A stretch of 64,000 nucleotides of DNA from Nocardia altamirensis NBRC 108246 (GTDB lineage: Bacteria > Actinomycetota > Actinomycetes > Mycobacteriales > Mycobacteriaceae), in NCBI RefSeq assembly GCF_001612685.1, contig NZ_BDAY01000042.1:49296-113295 (forward strand), written 5' to 3'. The notes under the pieces were generated by a model that saw nothing but the letters and a program-made list of their open reading frames with translations, was not told the origin of the DNA and did no database searches. This document shows positions 1 to 16,000 of this stretch, in pieces (the first letter of the stretch is position 1; the number at the start of each line of letters is the position of its first letter). Position numbers and translations under genes: made by a program.

Positions 1-2
1 AT

Positions 3-8231
<8,229 letters not shown>

Positions 8232-8277
8232 CCGAAATCCCCTGAGGGTGCGGAGAACCCCCGAATCCACCCATATC

Positions 8278-8326
8278 GGCGGGGTGTGCCGGTTCACATC
8301 CCCCCTGCCGACCGGCACACCCCGCC
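8278..8326. terminator. Perfect 16-bp inverted repeat after the NRPS
   Basis: Arms 8278-8293 and 8311-8326 are exact reverse complements around a 17-nt C-rich loop, 46 nt after the NRPS stop. There is no T-run. GC-rich hairpins without a U-tract are common at actinobacterial gene ends, so this is probably the terminator of the synthetase transcript. Confidence 0.65.
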
Positions 8327-8367
8327 CCCTACTCGTACTTCGCTGCGCCCCAGTGCATCATGGACGT

Positions 8368-8529
8368 ATGACGAATCAACGGATCACCCCCACGCTGCAG
8401 GAGACGTTGATCCAAGCCGCCAACCGCTGGCAGGCCGGACGCCCGACACCCGCACAAACACAACAGATCAGCGGCTGGCTGAACGCGATCATGCACCGCG
8501 GCAGGCCGCAAGAAGCCGCGAACTCCTAG
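8368..8529 (+). CDS. Small hypothetical protein, 53 aa
   Basis: I do not recognise this protein. It starts MTNQRITPTLQETL and is polar and Gln-rich, with no signal peptide, membrane segment or cysteine. An open frame extends upstream to about 8248, but that part runs through the terminator hairpin, so ATG 8368 is the sensible start. No strong Shine-Dalgarno sequence precedes it. The length and position, between the NRPS terminator and a regulator gene on the other strand, fit a small lineage-specific gene. It could also be a chance ORF in GC-rich DNA; the Thr/Gln-rich composition with few Arg/Pro runs argues mildly for a real protein. Confidence 0.45.
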   Translation: MTNQRITPTLQETLIQAANRWQAGRPTPAQTQQISGWLNAIMHRGRPQEAANS

Positions 8530-8627
8530 CGCCACAGCGGCGCCGACGGCCGACCCACCGCCGACCTCACCGATCGGCAACGCCACCGGTGAGGGGTCGA
8601 GCGAGCCGGTCGTCGAATGGTGCTCCG

Positions 8628-9974
8628 CTACGCCCTCGTTCGGGCCGACTCGACGACCGAGCGGGCGTGCTGCCGCCACTCGGTGACGGCGCGGCCACGG
8701 AATCCGGCCAGCGCGCCGTCGAACTGCGTTGCGCGCTTGGTGACGGTGAGGCCGATATAGGTGTGATGACTGGTGATCGCTTGTGTCGCAACGGAACACG
8801 CCTCGTCGATCTCGCCTGCGCTCAGCAACGCGGTGGCGTGTTCGAAGCGGACAAGGGCGGGTTCCATTGTTTCCTGCGGGTCATATCGGACCAGTGCACA
8901 GGCCGCCGCCTTGGCGGTTTCCGCGGCGCGACCGAGGCGCGAATAGCCAATCGCTTGATAGAAAGCGAGCTTTTCCGGTCGATAGGAAAAGATCCCCACC
9001 GTAAGCTCCTCCTGGCCAACATTTTCCAATGCACGGGCCGATTTCTCGATGCACCGCGCAAACTGGTCGGCATTGTCGAGACTGGCGTATGCCCTGGCCG
9101 CCATTCCCCACAACCAGGCCGCCGCTGGACCGTTCGTCGGATTATCGTCGAGACGGCCTGCGAGCAGGCTCAGAACTTCCTTCGGTTTATCGCTGTAAGT
9201 CGGTAGATATGCGAGACCGGCGAGTGCGATGTCCTCGGAATAACGATCTCCGATGTCCTGTGCCGCATGAATTGCGGTGCCGTACCACAGCCGGGCCTGA
9301 CCGAAATGTCCTTCGTTGAACAAGATCTCGCCGACCACGTTGGCCAGCCTGCCCGCGGTGCGCACCAGCCGGACCTGATGGTGGGTGGCCTGCCGTTGCG
9401 CGAGAACGCCACGGACCGCGCGGAATTGCTCGAGCGTCGGGTGTAGCAGCTCGTGCGGCGGCACCTGCACCACTCGTTTGCCCAAGGCCTCGACCGTCTG
9501 CTCTAGCTGGCCGAGCCTTCGCTCGCTGATCGATCCGGCATCCAGGGTGGCCAGCATCTTCTCCGGCTCGCCCGCGACCAGCGCAGCCGCGGGGCCGGTG
9601 AGGCCAACCCCGATGCAGGCCAGCAACTCTCGCCTTCTCACGTCGTCATCCCCGACTTCCTTGTCGAGCCCGATTTCCCTACCGAGCTGGGTGTGTGTCT
9701 CGAGCGCCGAGTCGGTGTCCGCGTGGTCGACGGCGGTGTCCCGGCCTGTGGTGACAGACCGCTCGAACCGTGCGACAACGACCGGATCGGCTTCCGACAC
9801 AACCCTGTCGAGCAGGCGTTGGCTTGCGGCATGCATCCGGGTTGTCCGGCCGTTTTCCCACAAGACCACCGTGCGCGGGGTGACGCCCACCAGACGCGCG
9901 AATTCGTACCGACTTCGCCGCATCGCGGCGCGAAGCGCACGGACATCCTCGCCCGTCCAGTCGATCTCAACCAT
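8628..9974 (-). CDS. XRE-family helix-turn-helix regulator with TPR-like C-terminal region
   Basis: This is a 448-residue DNA-binding regulator. Residues 9-60 form a Cro/CI-type helix-turn-helix (EFARLVGVTPRTVVLWENGR is the recognition part). After a hydrophobic stretch around residues 120-140 come Ala/Leu-rich helical repeats of TPR character to the end (motifs such as GHFGQARLWYGTAIHAA). Large XRE-TPR regulators of this design are frequent in Nocardia and Streptomyces, often beside a very small gene. Here a 62-aa ORF with a strong ribosome-binding site is divergent from it. The ATG at 9974 directly opens the helix-turn-helix domain. The ligand and targets are unknown; autoregulation through the 258-nt divergent region is likely. 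Confidence 0.85.
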   Translation of the reverse strand: MVEIDWTGEDVRALRAAMRRSRYEFARLVGVTPRTVVLWENGRTTRMHAASQRLLDRVVSEADPVVVARFERSVTTGRDTAVDHADTDSALETHTQLGREIGLDKEVGDDDVRRRELLACIGVGLTGPAAALVAGEPEKMLATLDAGSISERRLGQLEQTVEALGKRVVQVPPHELLHPTLEQFRAVRGVLAQRQATHHQVRLVRTAGRLANVVGEILFNEGHFGQARLWYGTAIHAAQDIGDRYSEDIALAGLAYLPTYSDKPKEVLSLLAGRLDDNPTNGPAAAWLWGMAARAYASLDNADQFARCIEKSARALENVGQEELTVGIFSYRPEKLAFYQAIGYSRLGRAAETAKAAACALVRYDPQETMEPALVRFEHATALLSAGEIDEACSVATQAITSHHTYIGLTVTKRATQFDGALAGFRGRAVTEWRQHARSVVESARTRA

Positions 9975-10232
9975 AGGTCCCGCTTCCTCGTACCAGGCTG
10001 ATACAAACGGAAACTACCCGCAATTACCGTATTCGGGTCTGTTATCTACCGAATCGCAACGTGCACGCTGAATCAGCACCCGGCGCCGGGGTTCTGCCCA
10101 AACCCTCACGAGGGCGCCGGTATTCCGGAACTCGACGCACGGTCCCGGCACGGCCCGATCCATCCGTGTCGCGCGCGAATCCGGAGGGCGCCTTCGGTGC
10201 CGGGTGCACTGACCTTTACGTGGAGGTGAACA
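9975..10232. promoter_or_regulatory. Divergent promoter region of the XRE regulator and small ORF
   Basis: This 258-nt gap separates two divergent genes. It is AT-richer near 9995-10055 and contains the inverted repeat ATTCGG (10031-10036) / CCGAAT (10049-10054) around TTATCT, a plausible operator-promoter overlap. No operator for this regulator type is known to me, so the assignment rests on position and symmetry only. Confidence 0.3.
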
Positions 10233-10421
10233 ATGGACGCATTGCGCTCGGACGATCGGGAATTGTGGCTGATCCAAAGCCGCGATTGCACGCAGGAACC
10301 GGTCGGTCTCAGCTACGACCGAGCGCGCTTCATTCGCACCGTCCACGGTGGTCACGGCGCCCACTGTCACCAATACCTGGCGGCCTCGGCCTTCTGCCTT
10401 CGCCGGGCCGCCGACAAGTGA
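10233..10421 (+). CDS. Small hypothetical protein, 62 aa, divergent from XRE regulator
   Basis: I do not recognise this protein. ATG 10233 is preceded by a near-ideal ribosome-binding site (GGAGGTGA, 10222-10229), the main support for translation. The sequence begins MDALRSDDRELWLIQSRDC, has a His/Cys-rich stretch (HGGHGAHCHQ) near residues 38-47 and a third Cys before a basic C-terminus, so metal binding is conceivable but unproven. It has no signal peptide or clear membrane helix. Small partners beside XRE-TPR regulators are common in actinomycetes, and it may antagonise or report on the regulator. The gene ends inside a long hairpin shared with the convergent aldo-keto reductase gene. Confidence 0.6.
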   Translation: MDALRSDDRELWLIQSRDCTQEPVGLSYDRARFIRTVHGGHGAHCHQYLAASAFCLRRAADK

Positions 10422-10464
10422 GCCCGGCGGGACTCGATCTGAGCCGAGTCCCCGCCGGGCTCAC
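10418..10464. terminator. Long inverted repeat between convergent genes
   Basis: Arms 10418-10436 and 10445-10464 pair over 19 bp with one bulged G and an 8-nt loop. The left arm starts at the stop codon of the 62-aa ORF. The repeat lies 11 nt from the end of the convergent reductase gene. There is no T-run on either strand, so it is a probable bidirectional GC-rich terminator. Confidence 0.6.
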
Positions 10465-10475
10465 GAAACGAAAAA

Positions 10476-11348
10476 TCAGGCCGCTGCCGAGAGGGCCTCG
10501 AACTCCGTGTCGGTCAGCGTGATCCGCGCCGCCTCGGTGTTCTCTTCCAGATGCGCGATGCTCGCGGTGCCCGGAATCGGCAGCATCACGGGCGAGCGCC
10601 GCAGCAGCCACGCGAGCGCGAGCTGCGCGGGTGTGGCGCCATGGTCCTTGGCGATCGCGTCCAGCGGGCCACCCGGCCTGGCGAGTTCGCCGGTCGCGAT
10701 GGGGTACCACGGGATGAACGCGAGGTTCTCGCGCTCGGCGTACTCGAGCACGTCCTCGTCGGTGCGGTTGGCGAGGTTGTAGAGGTTCTGCACCGAGACG
10801 ATGGTGGCGAGCTCGCGGGCCTGCTTCAGCTGTTCGACGCTGACCTGGGACAGGCCGATGTGGCGAATCTTGCCCTCCTGCTGCAGCAGGGTGAGCTCGC
10901 CGAGCTGGTCGGCCAGCGGCACCTTCGGGTCGATGCGATGCAGCTGATAGAGATCGATGCGGTCGAGGCCGAGGTGACGCAGGCTGAGTTCGCTCTGCTG
11001 ACGCAGGTACTCGGGCCTGCCGAGCGCACGCCAGTCGCCGGGGCCGCTGCGGGAGAAGCCGCCCTTGGTCGCGATCACCAGGTCGTCGGGGTAGGGGTGC
11101 AACGCCTTGCGGATGAGTTCTTCGCTGACGAACGGGCCGTACGAGTCGGCGGTGTCGATGAAGTTGATGCCGAGCTCGACGACTCGTCGCAGCACCCGGA
11201 CCGCCTCGTCGGGATCCTCCGGATCGCCCCAGACGCCGGGGCCGGTCAGTCGCATGGCGCCGTAGCCGAGCCGATGCACGGGTAGGTCACCGCCGACGGC
11301 GAACGTGCCCGACGCTGCGGCGGGCCGGGCGTGCAGGTTGGTGCTCAT
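10476..11348 (-). CDS. Aldo/keto reductase
   Basis: This is a 290-residue NADPH-dependent oxidoreductase that reduces aldehydes or ketones on a TIM-barrel fold. The catalytic tetrad is visible: Asp and Tyr in FIDTADSYGP, Lys in VIATKGGF and His in YQLHRIDP. The C-terminal cofactor region includes LPIPGT. ATG 11348 (MSTNLHARP) has AAGGAACC just upstream and is preferred to an upstream in-frame start. It lies 142 nt downstream of the DJ-1/PfpI gene on the same strand, so it may be the third gene of that group or have its own promoter. The context suggests detoxification of reactive carbonyls; the substrate is not predictable. Confidence 0.92.
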   Translation of the reverse strand: MSTNLHARPAAASGTFAVGGDLPVHRLGYGAMRLTGPGVWGDPEDPDEAVRVLRRVVELGINFIDTADSYGPFVSEELIRKALHPYPDDLVIATKGGFSRSGPGDWRALGRPEYLRQQSELSLRHLGLDRIDLYQLHRIDPKVPLADQLGELTLLQQEGKIRHIGLSQVSVEQLKQARELATIVSVQNLYNLANRTDEDVLEYAERENLAFIPWYPIATGELARPGGPLDAIAKDHGATPAQLALAWLLRRSPVMLPIPGTASIAHLEENTEAARITLTDTEFEALSAAA

Positions 11349-11421
11349 AGTGTTCGGTTCCTTCCGAAGTGGAATTACGCGAAAGCGGACGAGCAAAAGT
11401 GACGTCGCGCGGCAACGTCGA

Positions 11422-11473
11422 TATCGCGAGCAACGTCACTATCGCGCGAGGGATTCCCGATATGAGTATCGCG
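11422..11473. repeat. Three direct TATCGCG repeats upstream of the aldo/keto reductase
   Basis: TATCGCG occurs at 11422-11428, 11440-11446 and 11467-11473, with start-to-start distances of 18 and 27 nt, all multiples of nine. The repeats lie in the gap between two minus-strand genes and could be regulator half-sites for the reductase promoter. No known factor is assigned. Confidence 0.3.
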
Positions 11474-11490
11474 TTCGCGGCCGGTACACG

Positions 11491-12186
11491 TCAGGTGAGC
11501 GAGTTCAGCAGCTCCTCGGCGACCCCGGCGGAGGAGGCCGGATTCTGCCCGGTGATCAGATTCCGGTCGACCACGATGTTCGGCGCCCACGGCGCACCCT
11601 CGCGGAAGTCGGCGCCGATCTCGACCAGCCGGTCCTGCAGCAGCCACTTCGCCTTGTCCGCGAGCCCGCCCTGGATTTCTTCCGCGTTGGTGAAGCCGGT
11701 CACGGCGTACCCGGCGAAGGCGTTGGCGCCGTCCGCCTTCGTCGCGGCGAGCAGGGCGGCGGGACCGTGGCAGACCACCGCCAGCGGCTTGCCGGATGCC
11801 AGTGCGGCGGTGAGGATTTCGCCGGATACGGTGTTCACCGCGAGGTCCTCCATCGGGCCGTGCCCGCCCGGGTAGAAGACCGCGGCGTAGTCGGCGAGGT
11901 CGACCTCGGACAGCTTGATCGGGCTCCGCAGCTCGGTGCTCGCTGCCAGCGTTGCGGCGAATGCGTCGGCCCGGTCCTGTCCGCCGTTGGCGGCCGCGGC
12001 GAGGCTGCCTCGGTCGACGGGCGGTACCACCCCGTCCGGGGTGGCCACCACGACCTCGTGCCCCGCTTCCTTCACCGCCGCGTAGGGCACGGCGAACTCC
12101 TCGGCCCAGAATCCGGTCGGATGTTCGGTTCCGTCGGCAAGCGTCCATGAGTCGGCGCCGGTCATCACAAAAAGTATCTTCGCCAT
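11491..12186 (-). CDS. DJ-1/PfpI-family (class I glutamine amidotransferase-like) protein
   Basis: This is a 231-residue cytosolic protein with the DJ-1/PfpI alpha/beta fold. The nucleophile-elbow cysteine is in VVCHGPAALL (about residue 138), and the oxyanion/acid region is YAAVFYPGGHGPMEDL. Relatives include Hsp31-type glyoxalases and deglycases and general stress proteins, so removal of glyoxal adducts or chaperone activity is plausible, without proof here. It starts MAKILFVMTGAD. It lies 51 nt downstream of the double CMD gene on the same strand and upstream of an aldo/keto reductase, a grouping that suggests a response to reactive electrophiles. Confidence 0.9.
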   Translation of the reverse strand: MAKILFVMTGADSWTLADGTEHPTGFWAEEFAVPYAAVKEAGHEVVVATPDGVVPPVDRGSLAAAANGGQDRADAFAATLAASTELRSPIKLSEVDLADYAAVFYPGGHGPMEDLAVNTVSGEILTAALASGKPLAVVCHGPAALLAATKADGANAFAGYAVTGFTNAEEIQGGLADKAKWLLQDRLVEIGADFREGAPWAPNIVVDRNLITGQNPASSAGVAEELLNSLT

Positions 12187-12237
12187 GCAGTCGACCCTAG
12201 GACCGGGTCAGTAAACTAGCCAATGGGAACGCCGATA

Positions 12238-13059
12238 TCAGACATCGGAATTCTGATTGATCTTGCGCTCGGCGAAGACCGCGCGTGCCACGGTGATGCC
12301 GTTGAGCGCGGCGGGGAATCCCGCATATCCGGCCATCTGGATCAGCACCTCGACGACCTCCTGTTCGGTGCCGCCGACATTGAGCAGGCCGTGGATGTGC
12401 ACGCCGAGTTGGGGTGCGACGCCGAGTGCGGTGCACATGGCGACGGTCACCAGCTCGCGGCTCTTCAGGTCGAGCCCGGGCCTGGAGTAGATGTCGCCGA
12501 AGGCGAATTCGGTGAGGAGCCTGGCGAAATCGGGCGCGATGTCCTGCAACGCGGCCACCACCTGTTCGCCCGCGTGCCCGTCGATCTCGGTCAAGGCGGC
12601 TGAACCGCGTGCGAATCGGTCACCCTCGGGTGCGCTGGGTGCAGGCGGTTCGGCGGGTAGGTCGGTGCGAGCGGCGAAGACCTCCCTGGCGACGGTCAAG
12701 CCGTTGAGCGCGGCCGGGAATCCGGCGTAGACGCTGGCGTGGATGAGGGTTTCGACGATTTCGGTGCGGGTGACACCGACGTTGAGCGCGCCGTCGAGGT
12801 GGAATCGCAACTGGGGTGCGGCGTTGCCGAGGGCGGCGAGGGCGCCGACCGTGGCGAGTTGCCGCTGGCGCAGGGTCAGGCCCTGGCGCGACAGGATGTC
12901 GCCGTAGCCGAACTCCACGGTGAGCCTGCCGAGGTCGGGAGCGATGTCGGCCAGGCTGTCGATCACGGCGGTCGCTGCCGGTCCGCCGATGCGCTGGAGC
13001 AGTGCCATGCCGCGCTCGTAGCGATCGAGCTGGGCTGCGGAGTTCTGGGTGCTGGTCAT
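12238..13059 (-). CDS. Carboxymuconolactone decarboxylase-family protein, tandem double domain
   Basis: This 273-residue protein carries two copies of the CMD (AhpD-like) fold, about residues 35-115 and 165-250. Each has the characteristic arrangement of YGDI-(L/Y)SR-GL, a long helix, GALNVG/GLLNVG and VYAGFPAALNG/GYAGFPAALNG. Neither half shows the CxxC pair of peroxidase-type AhpD proteins, so it is closer to gamma-carboxymuconolactone decarboxylase-like proteins of unknown activity. ATG 13059 is chosen over GTG 13065 because it sits 7 nt from a TANNNT -10 element, as expected for a leaderless mRNA. It is the first gene of a minus-strand group with the DJ-1 protein and possibly the aldo/keto reductase. 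Confidence 0.88.
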   Translation of the reverse strand: MTSTQNSAAQLDRYERGMALLQRIGGPAATAVIDSLADIAPDLGRLTVEFGYGDILSRQGLTLRQRQLATVGALAALGNAAPQLRFHLDGALNVGVTRTEIVETLIHASVYAGFPAALNGLTVAREVFAARTDLPAEPPAPSAPEGDRFARGSAALTEIDGHAGEQVVAALQDIAPDFARLLTEFAFGDIYSRPGLDLKSRELVTVAMCTALGVAPQLGVHIHGLLNVGGTEQEVVEVLIQMAGYAGFPAALNGITVARAVFAERKINQNSDV

Positions 13060-13066
13060 GGGCACG

Positions 13067-13097
13067 ACTGTAAAAGTTGGAGTGCACTCCAGCGCAA
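13067..13097 (-). promoter_or_regulatory. MerR-type promoter with 14-bp palindromic operator
   Basis: On the minus strand a -35 TTGCGC (13097-13092), a 19-nt spacer and a -10 TACAGT (13072-13067) are followed after 7 nt by the CMD gene's ATG. The spacer contains the perfect palindrome TGGAGTGCACTCCA (13078-13091). A long 19-bp spacer filled by a palindrome is the hallmark of MerR-family promoters. No MerR gene is in the window, so the regulator would act from elsewhere. Confidence 0.6.
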
Positions 13098-13188
13098 GCT
13101 CTCATCCTCGAAGGGGAGGCAAGTTCAGGGGAGATCTCGGGGTCGGTCCCCGATGTGGGGTGCCCGCCGAGCTTCTAGCGTCGCAGGC

Positions 13189-14322
13189 ATGCGATTCGCA
13201 CCAGTGATTGCCGCCGTCTCCGGGCTGGTACTGCTCGCCGGATGTGCGTCCGACTCGCAGCCGGAACCGGAATCCGTGGTGTCGGACACCAGGATTCGCG
13301 CCGTTCAAGCCGACATCGACGGCCTCGTCGGTGCAGGCGTGACCGGGATGATCGCGACCGTCACCGAGAACGGTAAGACGGTGGCGCTCACCAGCGGGGT
13401 GGCCGATACCGCTACCAGGGCAACGATTCCCACCGACCCGCCGCAGCAGGTCAGGGTCGGCAGCATCAACAAATCCTTCACCAGCGCGATCGTGCTGCAG
13501 CTGGTGGCCGAGGGCAGGATTCGGCTCGACGAGCCGATCGACACCTATCTGCCCGGGGTGGTGCATGGCCAGGGGATCGACGGTCGCGCGATCACGGTGC
13601 GCCAGATTCTGCGGCACCAGAGTGGTTTACCGGACTTCGCCACGGACGAGCGGGTAGACGAATACCGGGCGGCGTTGCAGAACCGCATCATGACGCCGGA
13701 CGAGGCGCTCGCGATCATCATGAGCAAGCCTGCGGATTTCGCGCCAGGCGCGCGCTTCGCGTACAGCAACTCGAACTACGCCGTCGCCGGTGTGTTGATC
13801 GAACGGGTCACCGGCGCGCGATACGCCGACGAACTGGACCGCCGCATCCTGAAACCGTTGGCGCTCAACGACACCTACTTTCCCGCCGCAGGCGAACACG
13901 ACATCCGCGGGCCACACCCGAAGGGCTACGCCGAGATCGACGGCGTGCTCACGGACGTCACCCGCATCGAGCCGTCCGTCCCGTGGGCAGGCGGCGCGCT
14001 GGTATCCACCGGTGCGGACCTGAACCGTTTCTATGCGGCTCTCCTTTCCGGAAAAGTGGTCCCGGCCGCCGAGCTGCAGGAGATGCGCAACGACGTCGTC
14101 GCGGACGAGGGTCTCGGCCTCGACGAGCGTTACGGACTTGGCACCAGCACCGCCCGTTTGCCTTGCGGTGCAGAGTCCTTCGGCCACACCGGCGGCATCT
14201 ACGGTTACATCGTCATCGCAGGCGCCACCGTGGAAGGCCGAGCCGTGACCTACGCCTTCACCAAGGAGCCCAAGGCTCTGCCCGACCTGACCGCCCTCCT
14301 GAGCCACGCGCTCTGCCCCTGA
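13189..14322 (+). CDS. Lipoprotein serine hydrolase (beta-lactamase / D,D-peptidase family)
   Basis: This is a 377-residue exported serine hydrolase of the class C beta-lactamase/DD-peptidase fold. Residues 1-20 form a signal peptide ending in the lipobox LAGC, so the mature protein is lipid-anchored on the outer face of the membrane. Catalytic motifs are the nucleophile in SINKSFTS (SxxK), YSNSNY (YxN) and GHTGGIYGY (HxG). The family hydrolyses cell-wall peptides, esters or beta-lactams; which applies cannot be told from sequence. ATG 13189 is chosen because it opens the signal peptide; the frame runs open upstream to 12739 but that part is not protein-like. It is divergent from the CMD gene and ends at a strong bidirectional hairpin. 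Confidence 0.92.
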   Translation: MRFAPVIAAVSGLVLLAGCASDSQPEPESVVSDTRIRAVQADIDGLVGAGVTGMIATVTENGKTVALTSGVADTATRATIPTDPPQQVRVGSINKSFTSAIVLQLVAEGRIRLDEPIDTYLPGVVHGQGIDGRAITVRQILRHQSGLPDFATDERVDEYRAALQNRIMTPDEALAIIMSKPADFAPGARFAYSNSNYAVAGVLIERVTGARYADELDRRILKPLALNDTYFPAAGEHDIRGPHPKGYAEIDGVLTDVTRIEPSVPWAGGALVSTGADLNRFYAALLSGKVVPAAELQEMRNDVVADEGLGLDERYGLGTSTARLPCGAESFGHTGGIYGYIVIAGATVEGRAVTYAFTKEPKALPDLTALLSHALCP

Positions 14323-14346
14323 TACCACTCTGCCCTCGAGGGGTCT

Positions 14347-14379
14347 CCGTCGTCCGGGTGCCGAGCACCCGGACGACGG
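14347..14379. terminator. Perfect 15-bp hairpin between convergent genes
   Basis: Arms 14347-14361 and 14365-14379 are perfect complements around a CGA loop. The hairpin lies between the serine hydrolase stop and the end of the convergent MpaB-type gene at 14387. No T-run follows, so it is a probable bidirectional terminator. Confidence 0.7.
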
Positions 14380-14386
14380 TGCCATG

Positions 14387-15289
14387 TCAGATCAGGTTCT
14401 TGTGGTTGCGGATTCGGCGCCGGACGTCGGCCATCAGGGTGTGGGTGCTGCCGTGGCGGAGGAAGCGGGGGATGAAGCGATTGACGAACGCGACGAAAAC
14501 GAAGAGGTGGTCGAAGCGGCGTTGATCGGTGGCGGTCCATTCGACGCCGAGTTGGTCGCGGAACAGCGGGGCCAGGAAGCCGATAGTGAGGAACCTCAAC
14601 AGGTTTCGGAAGGGTAAGCGCAGGGACCAGTGGATCATGCGGAGGTCGAGCAGATCGTTCAGGTAAGCGCGGACGAACTCGTCGATCTCGACCTGCGCGC
14701 AGGCCTCGTTCCAGTACCGATCGAAATCGGCCCTGGTGGCCGGCCACATGTCGGCTGTCACCTGCAATGTGGTGCCGAGGGTCGAGGACGACACGTAGAA
14801 GGCCTCGGCCTGCTCGTCGCTCATCCTGCCCTGCAGCAGCTGGTAGGTGTCTTCGAAACCGATGTACAGGCAAGCGGCGACCCATAATTGGAGGCTGCGG
14901 TCGAAAGCGTTGTACTTCACCGGCGCGCCGGGAGCCGAATGTACTTGCCGGTGCGCGACATTCACCGCTTCGCGATAGGCGAGTCGCTCTTCTTCGGTGC
15001 CGAGGATGGCGACGGCGAGGTACTGGGTGGTGGTGCGGGCCCGCTTCCACGGATGCCGCATCAACGCCCCGGATTCGACCTTGCTCTCCGCGACCCCGTA
15101 GCCGACGCCGGGCCGCGCCATCTGCATCACCACGTTGGCCGCCGCACCGGCGAAGGACCAGAAGTCCAACGCGTCGGTGAGCGCGAGCGGCCGTTTGGTG
15201 ACCGGGCGGTGGGTGGCGTCGATGGGGATTCGGGTGCGGTCTTTGGTAAACGTGGGTGCGGGCTGCGGGGACGGCGCTGCGGCGGTCAT
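14387..15289 (-). CDS. Oxygenase MpaB / rubber-oxygenase (DUF2236) family protein
   Basis: This is a 300-residue, largely helical protein of the DUF2236 family, which includes the fungal oxygenase MpaB and the haem rubber oxygenase Lcp. Typical family stretches are AAANVVMQMARPGVG near residue 50, HPWKRARTTTQYLAVAILGT near 80, and an HRQVHS segment near 112 whose histidines are candidate metal or haem ligands. It has no signal peptide. Numerous paralogues occur in mycobacteria and nocardiae, with unknown substrates. It is transcribed away from the mce operon, whose first gene begins 285 nt away, so the divergent region could coordinate the two. A role in lipid or terpenoid oxidation is an inference. 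Confidence 0.85.
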   Translation of the reverse strand: MTAAAPSPQPAPTFTKDRTRIPIDATHRPVTKRPLALTDALDFWSFAGAAANVVMQMARPGVGYGVAESKVESGALMRHPWKRARTTTQYLAVAILGTEEERLAYREAVNVAHRQVHSAPGAPVKYNAFDRSLQLWVAACLYIGFEDTYQLLQGRMSDEQAEAFYVSSSTLGTTLQVTADMWPATRADFDRYWNEACAQVEIDEFVRAYLNDLLDLRMIHWSLRLPFRNLLRFLTIGFLAPLFRDQLGVEWTATDQRRFDHLFVFVAFVNRFIPRFLRHGSTHTLMADVRRRIRNHKNLI

Positions 15290-15574
15290 GGGAGTCCTTC
15301 CGTGTCTTGAACCGACTCCGGGGGCGAAGTATATGCCATGTGAACTGTTGCTAACTTATGTCTGCTTGCATCCTCCAGTCAACGGTCATGCATATGGTTA
15401 TCGCAGCTAAAGCCCCTATGTATTTTCGCGGAACTCTTCCGAAGATGCCGGAATCGTGCGTAACATACGGGCCCATACCGGACCATGCGATGTCCGGCAG
15501 GATCCAGTGGCGGATCACCGACGATCCCGCCGCGGGCGGCCGGTCCCGCCCGACCGGCGCGCGAAAGGACACGC

Positions 15575-15799
15575 ATGCTCAAGAGGCTGGATCGGATATT
15601 CAGCTACGAGATGAAGGTCTCGGAGTTCCTCGGCACGCTCATCATCCTCGGCGTTCCGTACGGGCTGATCGGCGTCGTCTGGACGCTCACGCACACCAGC
15701 CATCTGCGTGACATGCACGGCATCGACGTGATCATCTCGTTCCTCGGATCGATCGTGTGCTGGCCGGTGCTCACCTTCTCGAATGTGTGCATGACCTGA
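15575..15799 (+). CDS. Small membrane protein, 74 aa, first gene of the mce operon
   Basis: The function is unknown. ATG 15575 has GAAAGGAC directly upstream. The 74-residue product has a basic N-terminus (MLKRLDRIFSYEMK) followed by two hydrophobic segments (about residues 18-38 and 48-68), so it is probably a two-helix inner-membrane protein. Its stop overlaps the start of the next small ORF as ATGA-type coupling (TGATG at 15797-15801), and the yrbE genes follow within 20 nt of that, so it is co-transcribed with the lipid importer. It may be a small accessory subunit of the YrbE/Mce complex, by context only. Confidence 0.65.
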   Translation: MLKRLDRIFSYEMKVSEFLGTLIILGVPYGLIGVVWTLTHTSHLRDMHGIDVIISFLGSIVCWPVLTFSNVCMT

Positions 15800-15981
15800 T
15801 GATGGCGGCGGTGTGGTTGATCGACGTCCTTGTGATCGGCGTCAAGGTGCTCGGCGGGCGCACCAGGGTGCACCCGGTACTCCGGCTCGGGCTGTGGCTG
15901 CTTGTGCTCGGCGCCGTCGCGGCGGGCGTCGCCGCGGTCGGCTACCTCCTGGTGTTGCTGCAGCGGCAGCTGATCGCCTGA
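15799..15981 (+). CDS. Small membrane protein, 60 aa, coupled to the preceding ORF
   Basis: The function is unknown. Its start codon overlaps the previous stop codon (ATG 15799 or the adjacent 15802), a sign of translational coupling. The product begins MMAAVWLIDVLVIGVKVLGG and consists of two hydrophobic helices separated by a short basic loop (GRTRVHPVLR). It ends 19 nt before yrbEA. Together with the 74-aa protein it makes a pair of miniature membrane proteins at the head of the mce operon. I know of no characterised homologue. Confidence 0.6.
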   Translation: MMAAVWLIDVLVIGVKVLGGRTRVHPVLRLGLWLLVLGAVAAGVAAVGYLLVLLQRQLIA

Positions 15982-16000
15982 GCGTGGAGAGGGATATCGA

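Noticed and set aside
12739..13188. 150-codon N-terminal extension of the serine hydrolase
   Set aside because: It overlaps the oppositely oriented CMD gene and its promoter, and would bury the lipoprotein signal peptide that begins at 13189.
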